Of a stretch of DNA of 11,114 bases, positions 1 through 5,880 are shown piece by piece; positions within the stretch are counted from its first letter, which is position 1; every line of letters begins with the position of its first letter. The stretch is from a bacterium (lineage in GTDB: Bacteria > UBA8248): NCBI GenBank assembly GCA_027622355.1, contig JAQBZT010000065.1, positions 1 through 11,114 on the forward strand. Direction: 5' to 3'. A program made the translations under genes and the position numbers. Below the pieces are notes generated by a model. That model was given only the letters and a program-made list of their open reading frames with translations, ran no database searches and was not told the origin of the DNA.

Positions 1-522
1 GCCCCGGAGGCGGTCGCGGCCCTTCAGGAGATGGGGATCGAGGTCTACATGATGACGGGGGACAACCAGCGGACGGCCGAGGCCATCGCCGCCCAGGTGG
101 GCATCCGGAACGTGATGGCCGAGGTGCTCCCCGAGCAGAAGGCCGAGAAGGTTGCGGAGCTGAAGGGGAGCGGCCTGGTGACCGGCATGGTGGGGGACGG
201 GATCAACGATGCGCCCGCGCTGGCCGCCGCCGATGTGGGCTTCGCCATCGGGACAGGAACCGATGTCGCGATGGAGGCCGCCGGTGTCACCCTGATGGGC
301 GGCGATCTGCGGGGGCTGGTGGATTCCATCCGCCTCTCGCGGGCGACCATGCGGAAGATCAAGCAGAATCTCTTCTGGGCGTTCTTCTACAACGTGCTGG
401 GCATTCCGCTTGCGGCGTTCGGCTTTCTGACGCCGGCGATCGCGGGGGCGGCCATGGCGTTCAGCTCGGTCTCGGTCGTGAGCAACTCGCTCCATCTGCG
501 GAGATGGCGGGCGGGCCGGTAG
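1..522 (+). CDS. copA: Cu(I)-type P1B heavy-metal-exporting ATPase, C-terminal part (5' end outside window)
   Basis: The reading frame is open from base 1 and ends at TAG 520-522, giving the last 173 residues of a P1B-type ATPase. The family exports soft metal ions across the inner membrane using ATP. Visible landmarks are the P-domain TGDN motif (residues 19-22), the hinge GDGINDAP motif (about residues 65-72), and two final membrane helices. These helices carry the Tyr-Asn pair (in WAFFYNVLGIP) and the Met-x-x-Ser-Ser signature (MAFSSVSVVSN) known for Cu(I) transporters. The DKTGT phosphorylation site, the CPC helix and any N-terminal metal-binding domains lie upstream of the window. A separate metallochaperone gene at 1909-2118 and two Cys/His-bearing membrane proteins follow on the same strand, which supports a copper or related metal operon. 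Silver cannot be distinguished from copper here. Confidence 0.95.
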   Translation, partial: APEAVAALQEMGIEVYMMTGDNQRTAEAIAAQVGIRNVMAEVLPEQKAEKVAELKGSGLVTGMVGDGINDAPALAAADVGFAIGTGTDVAMEAAGVTLMGGDLRGLVDSIRLSRATMRKIKQNLFWAFFYNVLGIPLAAFGFLTPAIAGAAMAFSSVSVVSNSLHLRRWRAGR

Positions 523-573
523 GGCCGGGAACATAGCTCCGCGTTTGATGGAAGCGCGGGTTGGAGGGAAGTG

Positions 574-741
574 ATGGACTGGTTGTGGGTGGTGTTGCTG
601 GTGGGATTCATGGTGGTGATGCACCGCTTTGGATTTGGCTGTTGCGGGGGCCACGGCGACAAAGGAGCCGATGAAGGGCACGAGAGGGAAGCCAAAGCAC
701 CATCTGGGGGCCAGGAAAAAAGAGAGAAGCAAGTAGTTTAG
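574..741 (+). CDS. Small membrane-anchored Cys-Cys-Gly-Gly-His peptide, 55 aa
   Basis: This is a short open frame starting at ATG 574 behind a good Shine-Dalgarno (GGAGGG near 563-568) and ending at TAG 739-741. The product has one hydrophobic N-terminal helix (about residues 3-20: Trp, Val, Leu and Met rich, then MHRFGFG). A Cys-Cys-Gly-Gly-His-Gly patch (residues 23-28) follows, and then a charged hydrophilic tail rich in Lys and Glu. It sits 51 bases after the copper ATPase and 65 before the next membrane protein gene. Small membrane peptides with Gly/His/Cys patches are common next to metal-efflux genes, so a metal-binding or transporter-modulating role is plausible. That role is inferred from context. 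No family assignment can be made from sequence alone. It falls below most length cut-offs and could be missed. Confidence 0.7.
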   Translation: MDWLWVVLLVGFMVVMHRFGFGCCGGHGDKGADEGHEREAKAPSGGQEKREKQVV

Positions 742-806
742 GCACTTTTGTGTATCCATGGTCAAAACGGGATGTGTTTGTTTGAGGCTGAATACATCGG
801 GGAAGG

Positions 807-1358
807 ATGATGAAGAAAGATATCTGGAAATCGGTTGCAGGCGGTTTGGCGGGAACAGCGGCGCTCCTGGGGCTGTTCTTCGGGGCGCTGACGGTGGTCA
901 GCAACTTTGATTATGCCTTGCGGGAGTTTGAGCGGCTGCGGGTATGGGTGCTCTTGCTCGCCGCCGGCTTCGGGGTGCAGGTCGCGCTGTATCTGCACGT
1001 CCGCTTTCGGGTCCGCGAAAGCATCCGGGGGGCGACGGCGGAGGTGGCGGCGACGGGAGGAATCTCGGCGGGATCCATGGTGGCCTGTTGCGCGCACTAT
1101 GTGACGAGTGCACTCCCCCTGCTCGGCCTGTCCGCCCTGTCGGTGTTTGTCACCAAGTACCAGACTTCATTTTTTCTGGTGGGGATTTTCTCCAACCTCA
1201 TCGGGATGTCCTACATGCTGTATTTTCTTCAAAAACACGGCCTGATGCCCCAAGTGTTTCCCGCGGCGGCGGTTTCACGCTGCAATATGAAGACGGTTCG
1301 AAACGCGGTGATTGCTGTCTCGGTGAGCGTTGTTGCTGCCTCTTTTTTCTGGGACTAA
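807..1358 (+). CDS. Multi-pass membrane protein with CCxH motif, putative metal-related
   Basis: The product is 183 residues with about five hydrophobic segments (approximately 10-32, 45-64, 86-114, 119-141 and 163-182). The third segment contains Cys94, Cys95 and His97 in a Met-Val-Ala-Cys-Cys-Ala-His context. It is followed by a Leu-Gly-Leu-Ser stretch and a Lys-Tyr-Gln motif. His144 and Cys159 are the other potential ligands. I recognise the CCAH...LPLLGLSA...KYQ pattern as one conserved in uncharacterised bacterial and archaeal membrane proteins, but I know no demonstrated function. The intramembrane Cys pair and the position in a copper cluster suggest binding or movement of a soft metal. 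Two ATGs follow each other directly (807 and 810). The purine run at 799-806 abuts the first, so the second may be the real start. Gaps to the flanking genes are 65 and 50 bases. Confidence 0.85.
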   Translation: MMKKDIWKSVAGGLAGTAALLGLFFGALTVVSNFDYALREFERLRVWVLLLAAGFGVQVALYLHVRFRVRESIRGATAEVAATGGISAGSMVACCAHYVTSALPLLGLSALSVFVTKYQTSFFLVGIFSNLIGMSYMLYFLQKHGLMPQVFPAAAVSRCNMKTVRNAVIAVSVSVVAASFFWD

Positions 1359-1408
1359 ACATGAGACGGGCGGAAAACGGGTTTTGCCTGTTCGGAAAGG
1401 GTAGGCGA

Positions 1409-1870
1409 ATGAATGGAATATCGGATCGCGGGTGGATGGGCCTGGTTATCACTTTACTGGTGTTGGGGCTGGTCTCCGGAGCCGGGGCCGCTTCGGAGCG
1501 CTCGTTGCGGCGGACGGATTCGCGGGCGGCAGTACATGTCAACGTGACGTTCCTGAATCCGCTGGGCAAGGTTAAGGGGGATACGCTCGACTTTCAAGTG
1601 TTGATGGACACCCATTCCGTGGCGCTTGACGGTTTCCAGGTAGAGACGCTCGCCGTGTTGCACCGGGACGGTGGCCCGCCGATCCGGCCGCTGGGCTGGT
1701 TCGAGCCCGGCGGTGGGGGGCATCACCGATCCGGGATTCTTCGTTTTCCGGCTGGCGATAAGGCGGGGAAAAAGTTTCCGTTGGAGAGCAAGGGTGTTCT
1801 GGAATTGCGAATCCGGGGTATTGCCTCTCCGGATGAGCGCGTTTTTCGTTGGGAGTTGCCCATAAGGTAG
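1409..1870 (+). CDS. Secreted/periplasmic hypothetical protein with DTHS and GGGGHH motifs
   Basis: The start is ATG 1409, preceded by GGAAAGG at 1394-1400 with 8-base spacing. An upstream in-frame ATG at 1361 is less well supported. The 153-residue product has a signal peptide: a hydrophobic core at about residues 11-23, then Gly-Ala-Gly-Ala-Ala, with likely cleavage near residues 25-28. The mature part looks beta-rich and contains Asp67-Thr-His-Ser70, then a Trp-Phe-Glu-Pro segment, then four glycines and His105-His106. It ends in a Val-Phe-Arg-Trp-Glu-Leu strand. This arrangement (a DTHS strand, a Gly-Gly-His-His turn and an FRW end) recalls a conserved secreted family seen near metal genes, but its function is unknown to me. 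There are no cysteines. The histidines could be metal ligands in the periplasm. Gaps of 50 and 38 bases to its neighbours suggest operon membership. Confidence 0.85.
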   Translation: MNGISDRGWMGLVITLLVLGLVSGAGAASERSLRRTDSRAAVHVNVTFLNPLGKVKGDTLDFQVLMDTHSVALDGFQVETLAVLHRDGGPPIRPLGWFEPGGGGHHRSGILRFPAGDKAGKKFPLESKGVLELRIRGIASPDERVFRWELPIR

Positions 1871-1908
1871 CAGGCAAGAGTCACAATATTTTTCGAAAGG
1901 AGCGCGCG

Positions 1909-2118
1909 ATGGATAAGATAGAATTGATCGTGAAAGGCATGACCTGCTCTGGTTGTCAGGCGGCGGTGAAGAACGCCCTGTCCGCTGTGCCGGGCGTGTC
2001 CGCGGCCGAGGTGGACCTCGCCGCCGGCAGGGCGAGCGTGGAGTTCGATACGGGCCGCGCGTCCCGCCCTGATCTGGAGAAGGCGGTCGAGGAAGCCGGC
2101 TTCAAAGTAGGGGTTTAG
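1909..2118 (+). CDS. Heavy-metal-associated (HMA) domain metallochaperone, CopZ-like
   Basis: This is a 69-residue stand-alone HMA domain (ferredoxin-like beta-alpha-beta-beta-alpha-beta fold). The metal-binding loop is Gly10-Met-Thr-Cys13-Ser-Gly-Cys16, directly after the first beta strand. The usual downstream features are present: Val-Pro-Gly-Val at 27-30, a beta strand ending in Val-Glu-Phe, and a final Glu-Glu-Ala-Gly-Phe motif. Proteins of this type carry Cu(I) in the cytoplasm and hand it to the ATPase. ATG 1909 is chosen because AAAGGAG lies at 1897-1903; an in-frame upstream start at 1849 would lie inside the preceding gene. It is the last gene of the cluster, and the copper ATPase four genes upstream is its likely partner. 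A mercury-type MerP role is less likely because there is no signal peptide. Confidence 0.92.
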   Translation: MDKIELIVKGMTCSGCQAAVKNALSAVPGVSAAEVDLAAGRASVEFDTGRASRPDLEKAVEEAGFKVGV

Positions 2119-2134
2119 GTTGATATAAATTATG

Positions 2135-2290
2135 GGTAATGGGTCAGTCGGCTTGTTTTTCTTGTCATTCCGAGCGCCGGAGGCGCGAGGAATCCGCTTT
2201 TCCACAGCAGATTCCTCAGTCGCTGCGGGCCCCACCCCGCGCTCCTTCGGAATGACACCATGGGTCCATTGTGCAAACTGACCCACTACC
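2135..2290. repeat. Nested palindromic (MITE/REP-like) element
   Basis: An outer imperfect inverted repeat of 14 bases (2135-2148 with 2277-2290, one mismatch) encloses a perfect 11-base inverted repeat, TGTCATTCCGA at 2163-2173 with TCGGAATGACA at 2247-2257. Inside this are three further perfect hairpins: 2174-2186 (GCGCC/GGCGC, loop GGA), 2187-2217 (GAGGAATC/GATTCCTC) and 2225-2240 (GCGGG/CCCGC). The inner part could therefore fold as a three-armed cruciform. No protein is encoded. The TGTCATTCCGA ends resemble dispersed palindromic repeats found in many copies in various bacterial genomes. Copy number in this genome cannot be judged from one window. It lies between the metallochaperone gene and the GNAT gene and could also act as a transcription end point. 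Confidence 0.75.
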
Positions 2291-2349
2291 AAATTCTTCA
2301 ATTTGCACCTTCTCTCAGGTATACTTAAAGAAGGAGTGAATCGTCTTAT

Positions 2350-2997
2350 TTGCTGGGGAAGTTTTCTGTTTTGAAACGGCCTGGTCCTTCTTTGCAGCAG
2401 ATGGCATCCTGCGGCCCGCCGCTCTCGATGCGCTTCGAGGGCCGGGGTCTTCTCCAGTCCATGCTTTTGCGCCAGGGGGAGCCGGAGGAGGGCGGGGCCG
2501 GCCGCATCGAGTCGGCCTACCTCGAGAAGTACGCGGGGGATGACCCGCACTATGGGGTGATGGCGGCTTTCTGGAAAGAAGAGCCGCTCGGGGTCTCCAG
2601 CTTTGCCGTGATCAACAATCCCACCCGCGCCCTCCAAACGGGCGACAACCACCGCAGGTGGTACGGGCGCATTGACGTGATGGTCGTCCCGCCCGAGTTC
2701 CGCGGGTTCGGCCTGGCCCGATGGGTGATGACCGCCAATCTGCTCTACATGCTGGAAACCTGGCCGGGGGCGATATACTCCCTCTCCACCATGGCCGCCC
2801 ATCCGGCCACCTCCCGCATCCTGTTTTCCTACGGGTTTGAAACCGTGCAGCGGGAGGGGTTCAAGGAGCCGCACGCCGCCTGCGAGGTGAGTGAGGAGAA
2901 TGAGGCCCCTTTGGTCGCTACCCTCCGGAAGGGGAGGGCGGTCCAGGGGCAGCGGACTTTTTTCAAAATGCGGCAGTCGGGCGGCTTTTCCGTCTGA
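2350..2997 (+). CDS. GNAT-family N-acetyltransferase-like protein
   Basis: The product is 215 residues if it starts at TTG 2350. An AAGGAG motif sits 13 bases upstream (2331-2336), a rather long spacing. ATG 2401 (198 residues) is the alternative but has no visible ribosome binding site. The core fits the GNAT acetyl-CoA binding fold. A strand reading Ile-Asp-Val-Met-Val-Val (108-113) leads into Pro-Pro-Glu-Phe-Arg118-Gly-Phe-Gly121-Leu-Ala123, matching the R/Q-x-x-G-x-G/A pyrophosphate loop. A helix follows, and later a segment with Ser-Arg-Ile-Leu-Phe-Ser-Tyr-Gly-Phe-Glu, typical of the conserved end of motif B in this fold. The substrate is unknown. The gene is separated from the metal cluster by the palindromic element and converges on the flavin-reductase-like gene with a 26-base gap. 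Confidence 0.75.
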   Translation: MLGKFSVLKRPGPSLQQMASCGPPLSMRFEGRGLLQSMLLRQGEPEEGGAGRIESAYLEKYAGDDPHYGVMAAFWKEEPLGVSSFAVINNPTRALQTGDNHRRWYGRIDVMVVPPEFRGFGLARWVMTANLLYMLETWPGAIYSLSTMAAHPATSRILFSYGFETVQREGFKEPHAACEVSEENEAPLVATLRKGRAVQGQRTFFKMRQSGGFSV

Positions 2998-3023
2998 GGG
3001 CCCGGCCGCTGGAGGCGCCGCCC

Positions 3024-3647
3024 CTATCGGGGCTGCCCATCCTCGAACCTCCGCTCCAGCATCTGTCCGATATCGCACTGCCAGAAGCCGTTGAGGCGCC
3101 CCACCGGGTTCAATTTCTTCATGTCGATGTACCCGCCCGTCATCACCTTGGGGTCAACGTGGAAGTAGACCACCTCGCCGATCAGGAGCGGGTGCTTGTG
3201 GGGGCCCAGCTCGATGACCTGGTGGGTCTTGCACTCGAAATGAATCGGGGCTTCCTTGACCCGGGGGGCCTTCACCCTCGTTCCGGGGATCGGCGTCAGA
3301 CCCGTGGCGTCGAACTCGCTCTGCTCCCCCGGGATTCCGTTCGCCGAGTCCACCATTTGCTCCCACGTGTCCATCGTCACCACGTTGAAGCAGAACTCCC
3401 CGGTCTCCTTGGCGTTGATCAGGGTGTGTTTCTCGGTGCCGTCCGGGTTCCGCGCGATGGTGAGCGAAATCATCGGGGGGATGACGCAGACGACGGTGAA
3501 AAAGCTGAACGGGGCCAGATTCGTGACGCCGGATGCGCTGACGGAAGAGGCCCATCCGATGGGGCGGGGGACGACCGAACCCGTCAGGAGCCGGTAGACT
3601 TCGCGCCGCTCGATGGCGGAGGGGTCGAATTCAAGGTAATCGGACAT
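3024..3647 (-). CDS. Flavin reductase-like (DIM6/NTAB family) FMN-binding protein
   Basis: The 207-residue product starts at ATG 3645-3647, with AGGAG at 3659-3663, and stops at TAG 3024-3026. The frame is open far upstream, but that part overlaps a terminator and the neighbouring gene, so it is not coding. The N-terminal half shows the family signature: Val-Pro-Arg-Pro-Ile-Gly-Trp (residues 26-32), then Ser-x-Ser-Gly-Val-Thr-Asn-Leu-Ala-Pro-Phe-Ser-Phe-Phe (37-50). This is the FMN-binding split-barrel region of proteins in COG1853. Gly-Glu-Val-Val-Tyr-Phe-His-Val (157-164) is the typical late strand. Family members bind FMN and either supply reduced flavin to a monooxygenase or act as oxidoreductases themselves. 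No monooxygenase partner is visible here. The gene follows the DapA-like gene on the same strand but lies beyond a terminator. Confidence 0.9.
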   Translation of the reverse strand: MSDYLEFDPSAIERREVYRLLTGSVVPRPIGWASSVSASGVTNLAPFSFFTVVCVIPPMISLTIARNPDGTEKHTLINAKETGEFCFNVVTMDTWEQMVDSANGIPGEQSEFDATGLTPIPGTRVKAPRVKEAPIHFECKTHQVIELGPHKHPLLIGEVVYFHVDPKVMTGGYIDMKKLNPVGRLNGFWQCDIGQMLERRFEDGQPR

Positions 3648-3681
3648 GGGCGGCCTCGCTCCTTTTCCAGCGGGGGGAGAC

Positions 3682-3720
3682 AAAAACGGCCGCGGCGGAA
3701 GAGAAGATCCGCCGCGGCCG
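3682..3720 (-). terminator. Rho-independent terminator of the DapA-like gene
   Basis: A perfect 13-base-pair G+C-rich stem (3687-3699 with 3708-3720) has an 8-base loop. Read on the minus strand it is followed directly by five T residues (A-run at 3682-3686 on the plus strand). It lies 23 bases after the stop of the DapA-like gene and upstream of the flavin-reductase-like gene. The two genes are therefore probably not fully co-transcribed, or read-through is attenuated. Confidence 0.9.
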
Positions 3721-3742
3721 GTTGAATCGCAAACGACGCTGC

Positions 3743-4711
3743 CTAGTCGATCAGGCCCACGGCGCTGAGGTCCTGGGCGAGTTCTTTTTTCTCGCCGGCC
3801 GTGAGGGGAATCATGGGCGCCCGCGAGGGGCCGCCCGCCATTCCCATCAGGTCCATCCAGCTCTTCAGCGCCGGGATCGGGAAGGCGCCGCGCGACCAGG
3901 GGCCCCATAGCCACTTCTCGGCCACGCGGCGGGCGCCGTTCATCGCCTCGCGCGCCGTCCAGGCCTCCTCGAGATTTCCCGCGTCGATCAGGTTCGTGTA
4001 GCGCTCCATGGGGAGGTTGCCCTTCCGCTGAAGCAGGAAGGGGTCGGGGCCGCTCATGAAGGTCTGCTGCTTGTGGTAGGCCCGGCTGAAGAACCACTGG
4101 GTCTCCATCGGGTCGCTCACGACGATGTCATCGCCCACCGCCTCGCGCATTTCGTCGCAGTGGTATTTCGGCTGGGCGTTCTTGATGCAGCAGAGGTTCT
4201 CGTTATCATTCACGAGCGCCCGGACCAGTTCGGGAGTGAGGGAGTAGCCCGTCGCGCCCGTGTTGAAGAGCGAGACGCCGAGCTCGACGTTGTCGCAAAA
4301 CTCCTTGAAGAAGGCGCGCACCCGCTCGGGGTGGCCCTGCGCCCCGAGGTAGGGGTTCGCCAGGATGGCGTAGGTGGCACCGGCCTTGGCGGCGGCGTTG
4401 GTCAGCTCGATGGCTTCCTTGACTGAAGTGTGGCCGGTGTGGGCGATGATGGGGACCTCGCCCGCCTCATCGCAGGCGATCTCCTGGCCCCGGAGGCGCT
4501 CTTCTTTCGTCAGGCACCAGAACTCGCCGATCATCCCGCCGACGAAAAACCCCTGGATGTTCAGCTCGTCAATGTAGTAGCGCAGGTCCTTCCGGAAGGC
4601 TTTTTCGTCAATGTTGTCGTTCCCATCGAAAGGATAGGGTATCGCCGCCCAGATGCCCTTCATGTTCTGTTTGCAGTACGAACGTGCATCCGACTTCTTG
4701 TAGCGGGGCAT
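3743..4711 (-). CDS. DapA / N-acetylneuraminate lyase superfamily aldolase or hydratase
   Basis: The product is 322 residues, slightly longer than the usual 290-300, with ATG 4709-4711 behind AAGGAG at 4719-4724. It belongs to the Schiff-base-forming TIM-barrel family of dihydrodipicolinate synthase. Gly-Gly-Met-Ile-Gly-Glu-Phe (58-64) followed by Leu-Thr-Lys-Glu-Glu-Arg corresponds to the GTTGE region that binds the alpha-keto acid. The expected Schiff-base lysine is Lys177 in Cys-Cys-Ile-Lys-Asn. The tyrosine normally found in the Tyr-Asn-x-Pro motif is replaced by Phe149 (Leu-Phe-Asn-Thr-Gly-Ala-Thr-Gly), and the Pro is lost too. True lysine-biosynthetic DapA activity is therefore unlikely. 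A hydratase-aldolase or another keto-acid lyase acting in catabolism, with the SDR gene 102 bases upstream, is more plausible. The substrate cannot be read from sequence. Confidence 0.88.
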   Translation of the reverse strand: MPRYKKSDARSYCKQNMKGIWAAIPYPFDGNDNIDEKAFRKDLRYYIDELNIQGFFVGGMIGEFWCLTKEERLRGQEIACDEAGEVPIIAHTGHTSVKEAIELTNAAAKAGATYAILANPYLGAQGHPERVRAFFKEFCDNVELGVSLFNTGATGYSLTPELVRALVNDNENLCCIKNAQPKYHCDEMREAVGDDIVVSDPMETQWFFSRAYHKQQTFMSGPDPFLLQRKGNLPMERYTNLIDAGNLEEAWTAREAMNGARRVAEKWLWGPWSRGAFPIPALKSWMDLMGMAGGPSRAPMIPLTAGEKKELAQDLSAVGLID

Positions 4712-4789
4712 GTGCTGACTCCTTGGGATATGGGGTGTCCTGATGGCAGATAATGGTCATGAGATTAGCATTTTACCGGTTTTTTCACG

Positions 4790-4830
4790 AGCCGGTTTCC
4801 CGGCTTTCGGCCGCTAGTGCATATAGCGGC
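4790..4830. other. Two small hairpins between the SDR and DapA-like genes
   Basis: AGCCGG/CCGGCT (4790-4795 with 4800-4805) encloses a four-base loop that reads GAAA on the minus strand, a stable GNRA-type tetraloop. A second stem, GCCGCTA/TAGCGGC (4810-4816 with 4824-4830), overlaps the SDR stop codon. Neither is followed by a T-run on the minus strand, so they are not convincing intrinsic terminators. They could stabilise the upstream message. Confidence 0.4.
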
Positions 4831-5563
4831 CCCCGTTGACGTAGAGGGTCTGGCCGGTGATGTAGCCCGCCTCCTCCGAGGCCAGGAAAAGGGCCGATCC
4901 GACCATATCGTCCACCTCGGCGATCCGGCCGATGAGGGTGGCCGCGCCGATCTGTTTCATCTGCTCGGGGGAGCGGACGGCGATCACCCGCTCGGTGGCC
5001 GTTGTCCCGGGAGCGATGGCGTTGGCGGTGATGCCGTATTTTCCGAGCTCGAAGGCCAGTGTCCGGGCCAGTGCATGGACGCCTGCCTTGGCGGCAGAGT
5101 AGGGCGGGGAGGCCTGGGCCTGCGTGGTGACGCCGGACATGGAACCGATGTTGATGATCCGCCCGTAGCCTTCCTTTCGCATGGCCGGGATGGCGGCGCG
5201 GGCGCAGAGAAAGGAGCCCTTCAGGTTCAGGGTCACCACGTTGTCCCACTCCTCCTCAGTGGTCTCCTCGGTGATCGTCTGCTTCCAGAAGCCGCCCGCG
5301 CTCTGGACGAGAATATCGAGCCGCCCGGCCTCCTCCGCGATGCGGTCGAAGCTGGTTTTCACCACGGCCGACCGGGTGACGTCGCAATGAATGAAATCTC
5401 CCTGGCCGCCTGCCGCCTCGGCCCCTTTCTCCTCGTCAGCGTCGAGGATGTAGACGCGGGCGCCGCCCTCGGCGAGGCCCAGGGCGGTGCCCCGGCCAAT
5501 TCCTTTTGCCCCGCCGGTGACGGCCGCCACCCTTCCGCTAAAGTCATATGTGGTTTTACCCAT
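4814..5563 (-). CDS. Short-chain dehydrogenase/reductase (SDR), probably NAD-dependent
   Basis: A complete classical SDR of 249 residues starts at ATG 5561-5563, with a GGAGAGG motif just upstream. It has the Rossmann motif Thr16-Gly-Gly-Ala-Lys-Gly-Ile-Gly23. An acidic Asp41 ends the second beta strand (Tyr-Ile-Leu-Asp), which in this family favours NAD(H) over NADP(H). The NNAG-equivalent is Gln-Ser-Ala-Gly (87-90), a variant. The catalytic residues are Asn113, Ser141 (Ser143 is the other candidate), Tyr155 and Lys159 in Tyr-Ser-Ala-Ala-Lys. Pro-Gly follows at 185-186, and the protein ends in the usual Val-Asn-Gly-Gly-Arg. It oxidises or reduces a hydroxyl/keto group on an unknown substrate. 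It is the first gene of the minus-strand set and is probably co-transcribed with the DapA-like aldolase. Confidence 0.95.
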   Translation of the reverse strand: MGKTTYDFSGRVAAVTGGAKGIGRGTALGLAEGGARVYILDADEEKGAEAAGGQGDFIHCDVTRSAVVKTSFDRIAEEAGRLDILVQSAGGFWKQTITEETTEEEWDNVVTLNLKGSFLCARAAIPAMRKEGYGRIINIGSMSGVTTQAQASPPYSAAKAGVHALARTLAFELGKYGITANAIAPGTTATERVIAVRSPEQMKQIGAATLIGRIAEVDDMVGSALFLASEEAGYITGQTLYVNGGRYMH

Positions 5564-5640
5564 TGGGTTCCCTCTCCAGTCGCTTAAAATATTAAATATG
5601 AGACATTTGAACCGATTAGTTCACTTTTTTGTTTAAGTCT
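5564..5640. promoter_or_regulatory. A+T-rich divergent intergenic region with operator-like inverted repeat
   Basis: This is a markedly A+T-rich island between the minus-strand SDR gene and the plus-strand selenoprotein gene. It contains a perfect TGAAC-N6-GTTCA inverted repeat at 5608-5623, a plausible dimeric repressor site. TTGAAC at 5607-5612 matches four of six bases of a sigma-70 -35 box for rightward transcription, but no good -10 box follows. For leftward transcription, TTCAAA and A/T-rich -10-like words are present without ideal spacing. Promoter activity is inferred from composition and position. Confidence 0.45.
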
Positions 5641-5880
5641 GGTGTCGCTCCCGGCCACCCGCCAAGGGGGTGATTCACGGGAGAGCCCCAGGCACTTTCG
5701 GCCACTGGCGCAGGCTCCTTCCGTGAAGTCGATACGCCGATGATGGGGAATATCGCCTGCCCCGCATTTCAGCGCAAGCCGGTGAGCAGGGCAGGACGCG
5801 GTTACTTTCTTTCTGGGGAAAAGCGTGCTATTCGCAGGGGAAGATCGCTTTCCGCCCTACGGCAAAATCCGGGAGTATCT
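5641..5880 (+). other. Long G+C-rich leader upstream of the selenoprotein gene, no gene seen
   Basis: There are 240 bases without a convincing coding frame. The in-frame extension upstream of 5881 gives basic, low-complexity sequence unlike the family. It holds inverted repeats that could fold in RNA. TTCACGG at 5674-5680 pairs with CCGTGAA at 5721-5727, extendable by GAG/CTC. CCTGCCC at 5756-5762 pairs with GGGCAGG at 5789-5795. Some short words (GGTG, CCCGCC, GGCCACTGG, then AATATCGCCTGCC) occur in the order seen in cobalamin riboswitches. The match is too degenerate for a call. Confidence 0.35.

Noticed and set aside
2998..3033. Short GCCCC-TATC-GGGGC hairpin (3020-3033) as a bidirectional terminator between the GNAT and flavin-reductase-like genes
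   Set aside because: The stem is only five base pairs and no T-run follows on either strand.
1723..3078. Antisense frame of 451 codons across the metallochaperone, the palindrome and the GNAT gene
   Set aside because: It crosses a non-coding palindromic element and real genes on the other strand, and has low-complexity composition with no ribosome binding site.
3648..4097. N-terminal extension of the flavin-reductase-like frame
   Set aside because: It would read through the rho-independent terminator and overlap the DapA-like gene. The family normally begins at the internal ATG 3647.
5641..5790. Confident cobalamin riboswitch
   Set aside because: Some core words occur in order, but the GGGAA core and a proper B12 box are not intact, and the downstream gene has no B12 link. 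Kept only as a low-interest finding.
5740..5880. Upstream in-frame start for the selenoprotein gene
   Set aside because: The added 47 residues do not resemble the family, and ATG 5881 has its own GGGAG ribosome binding site.
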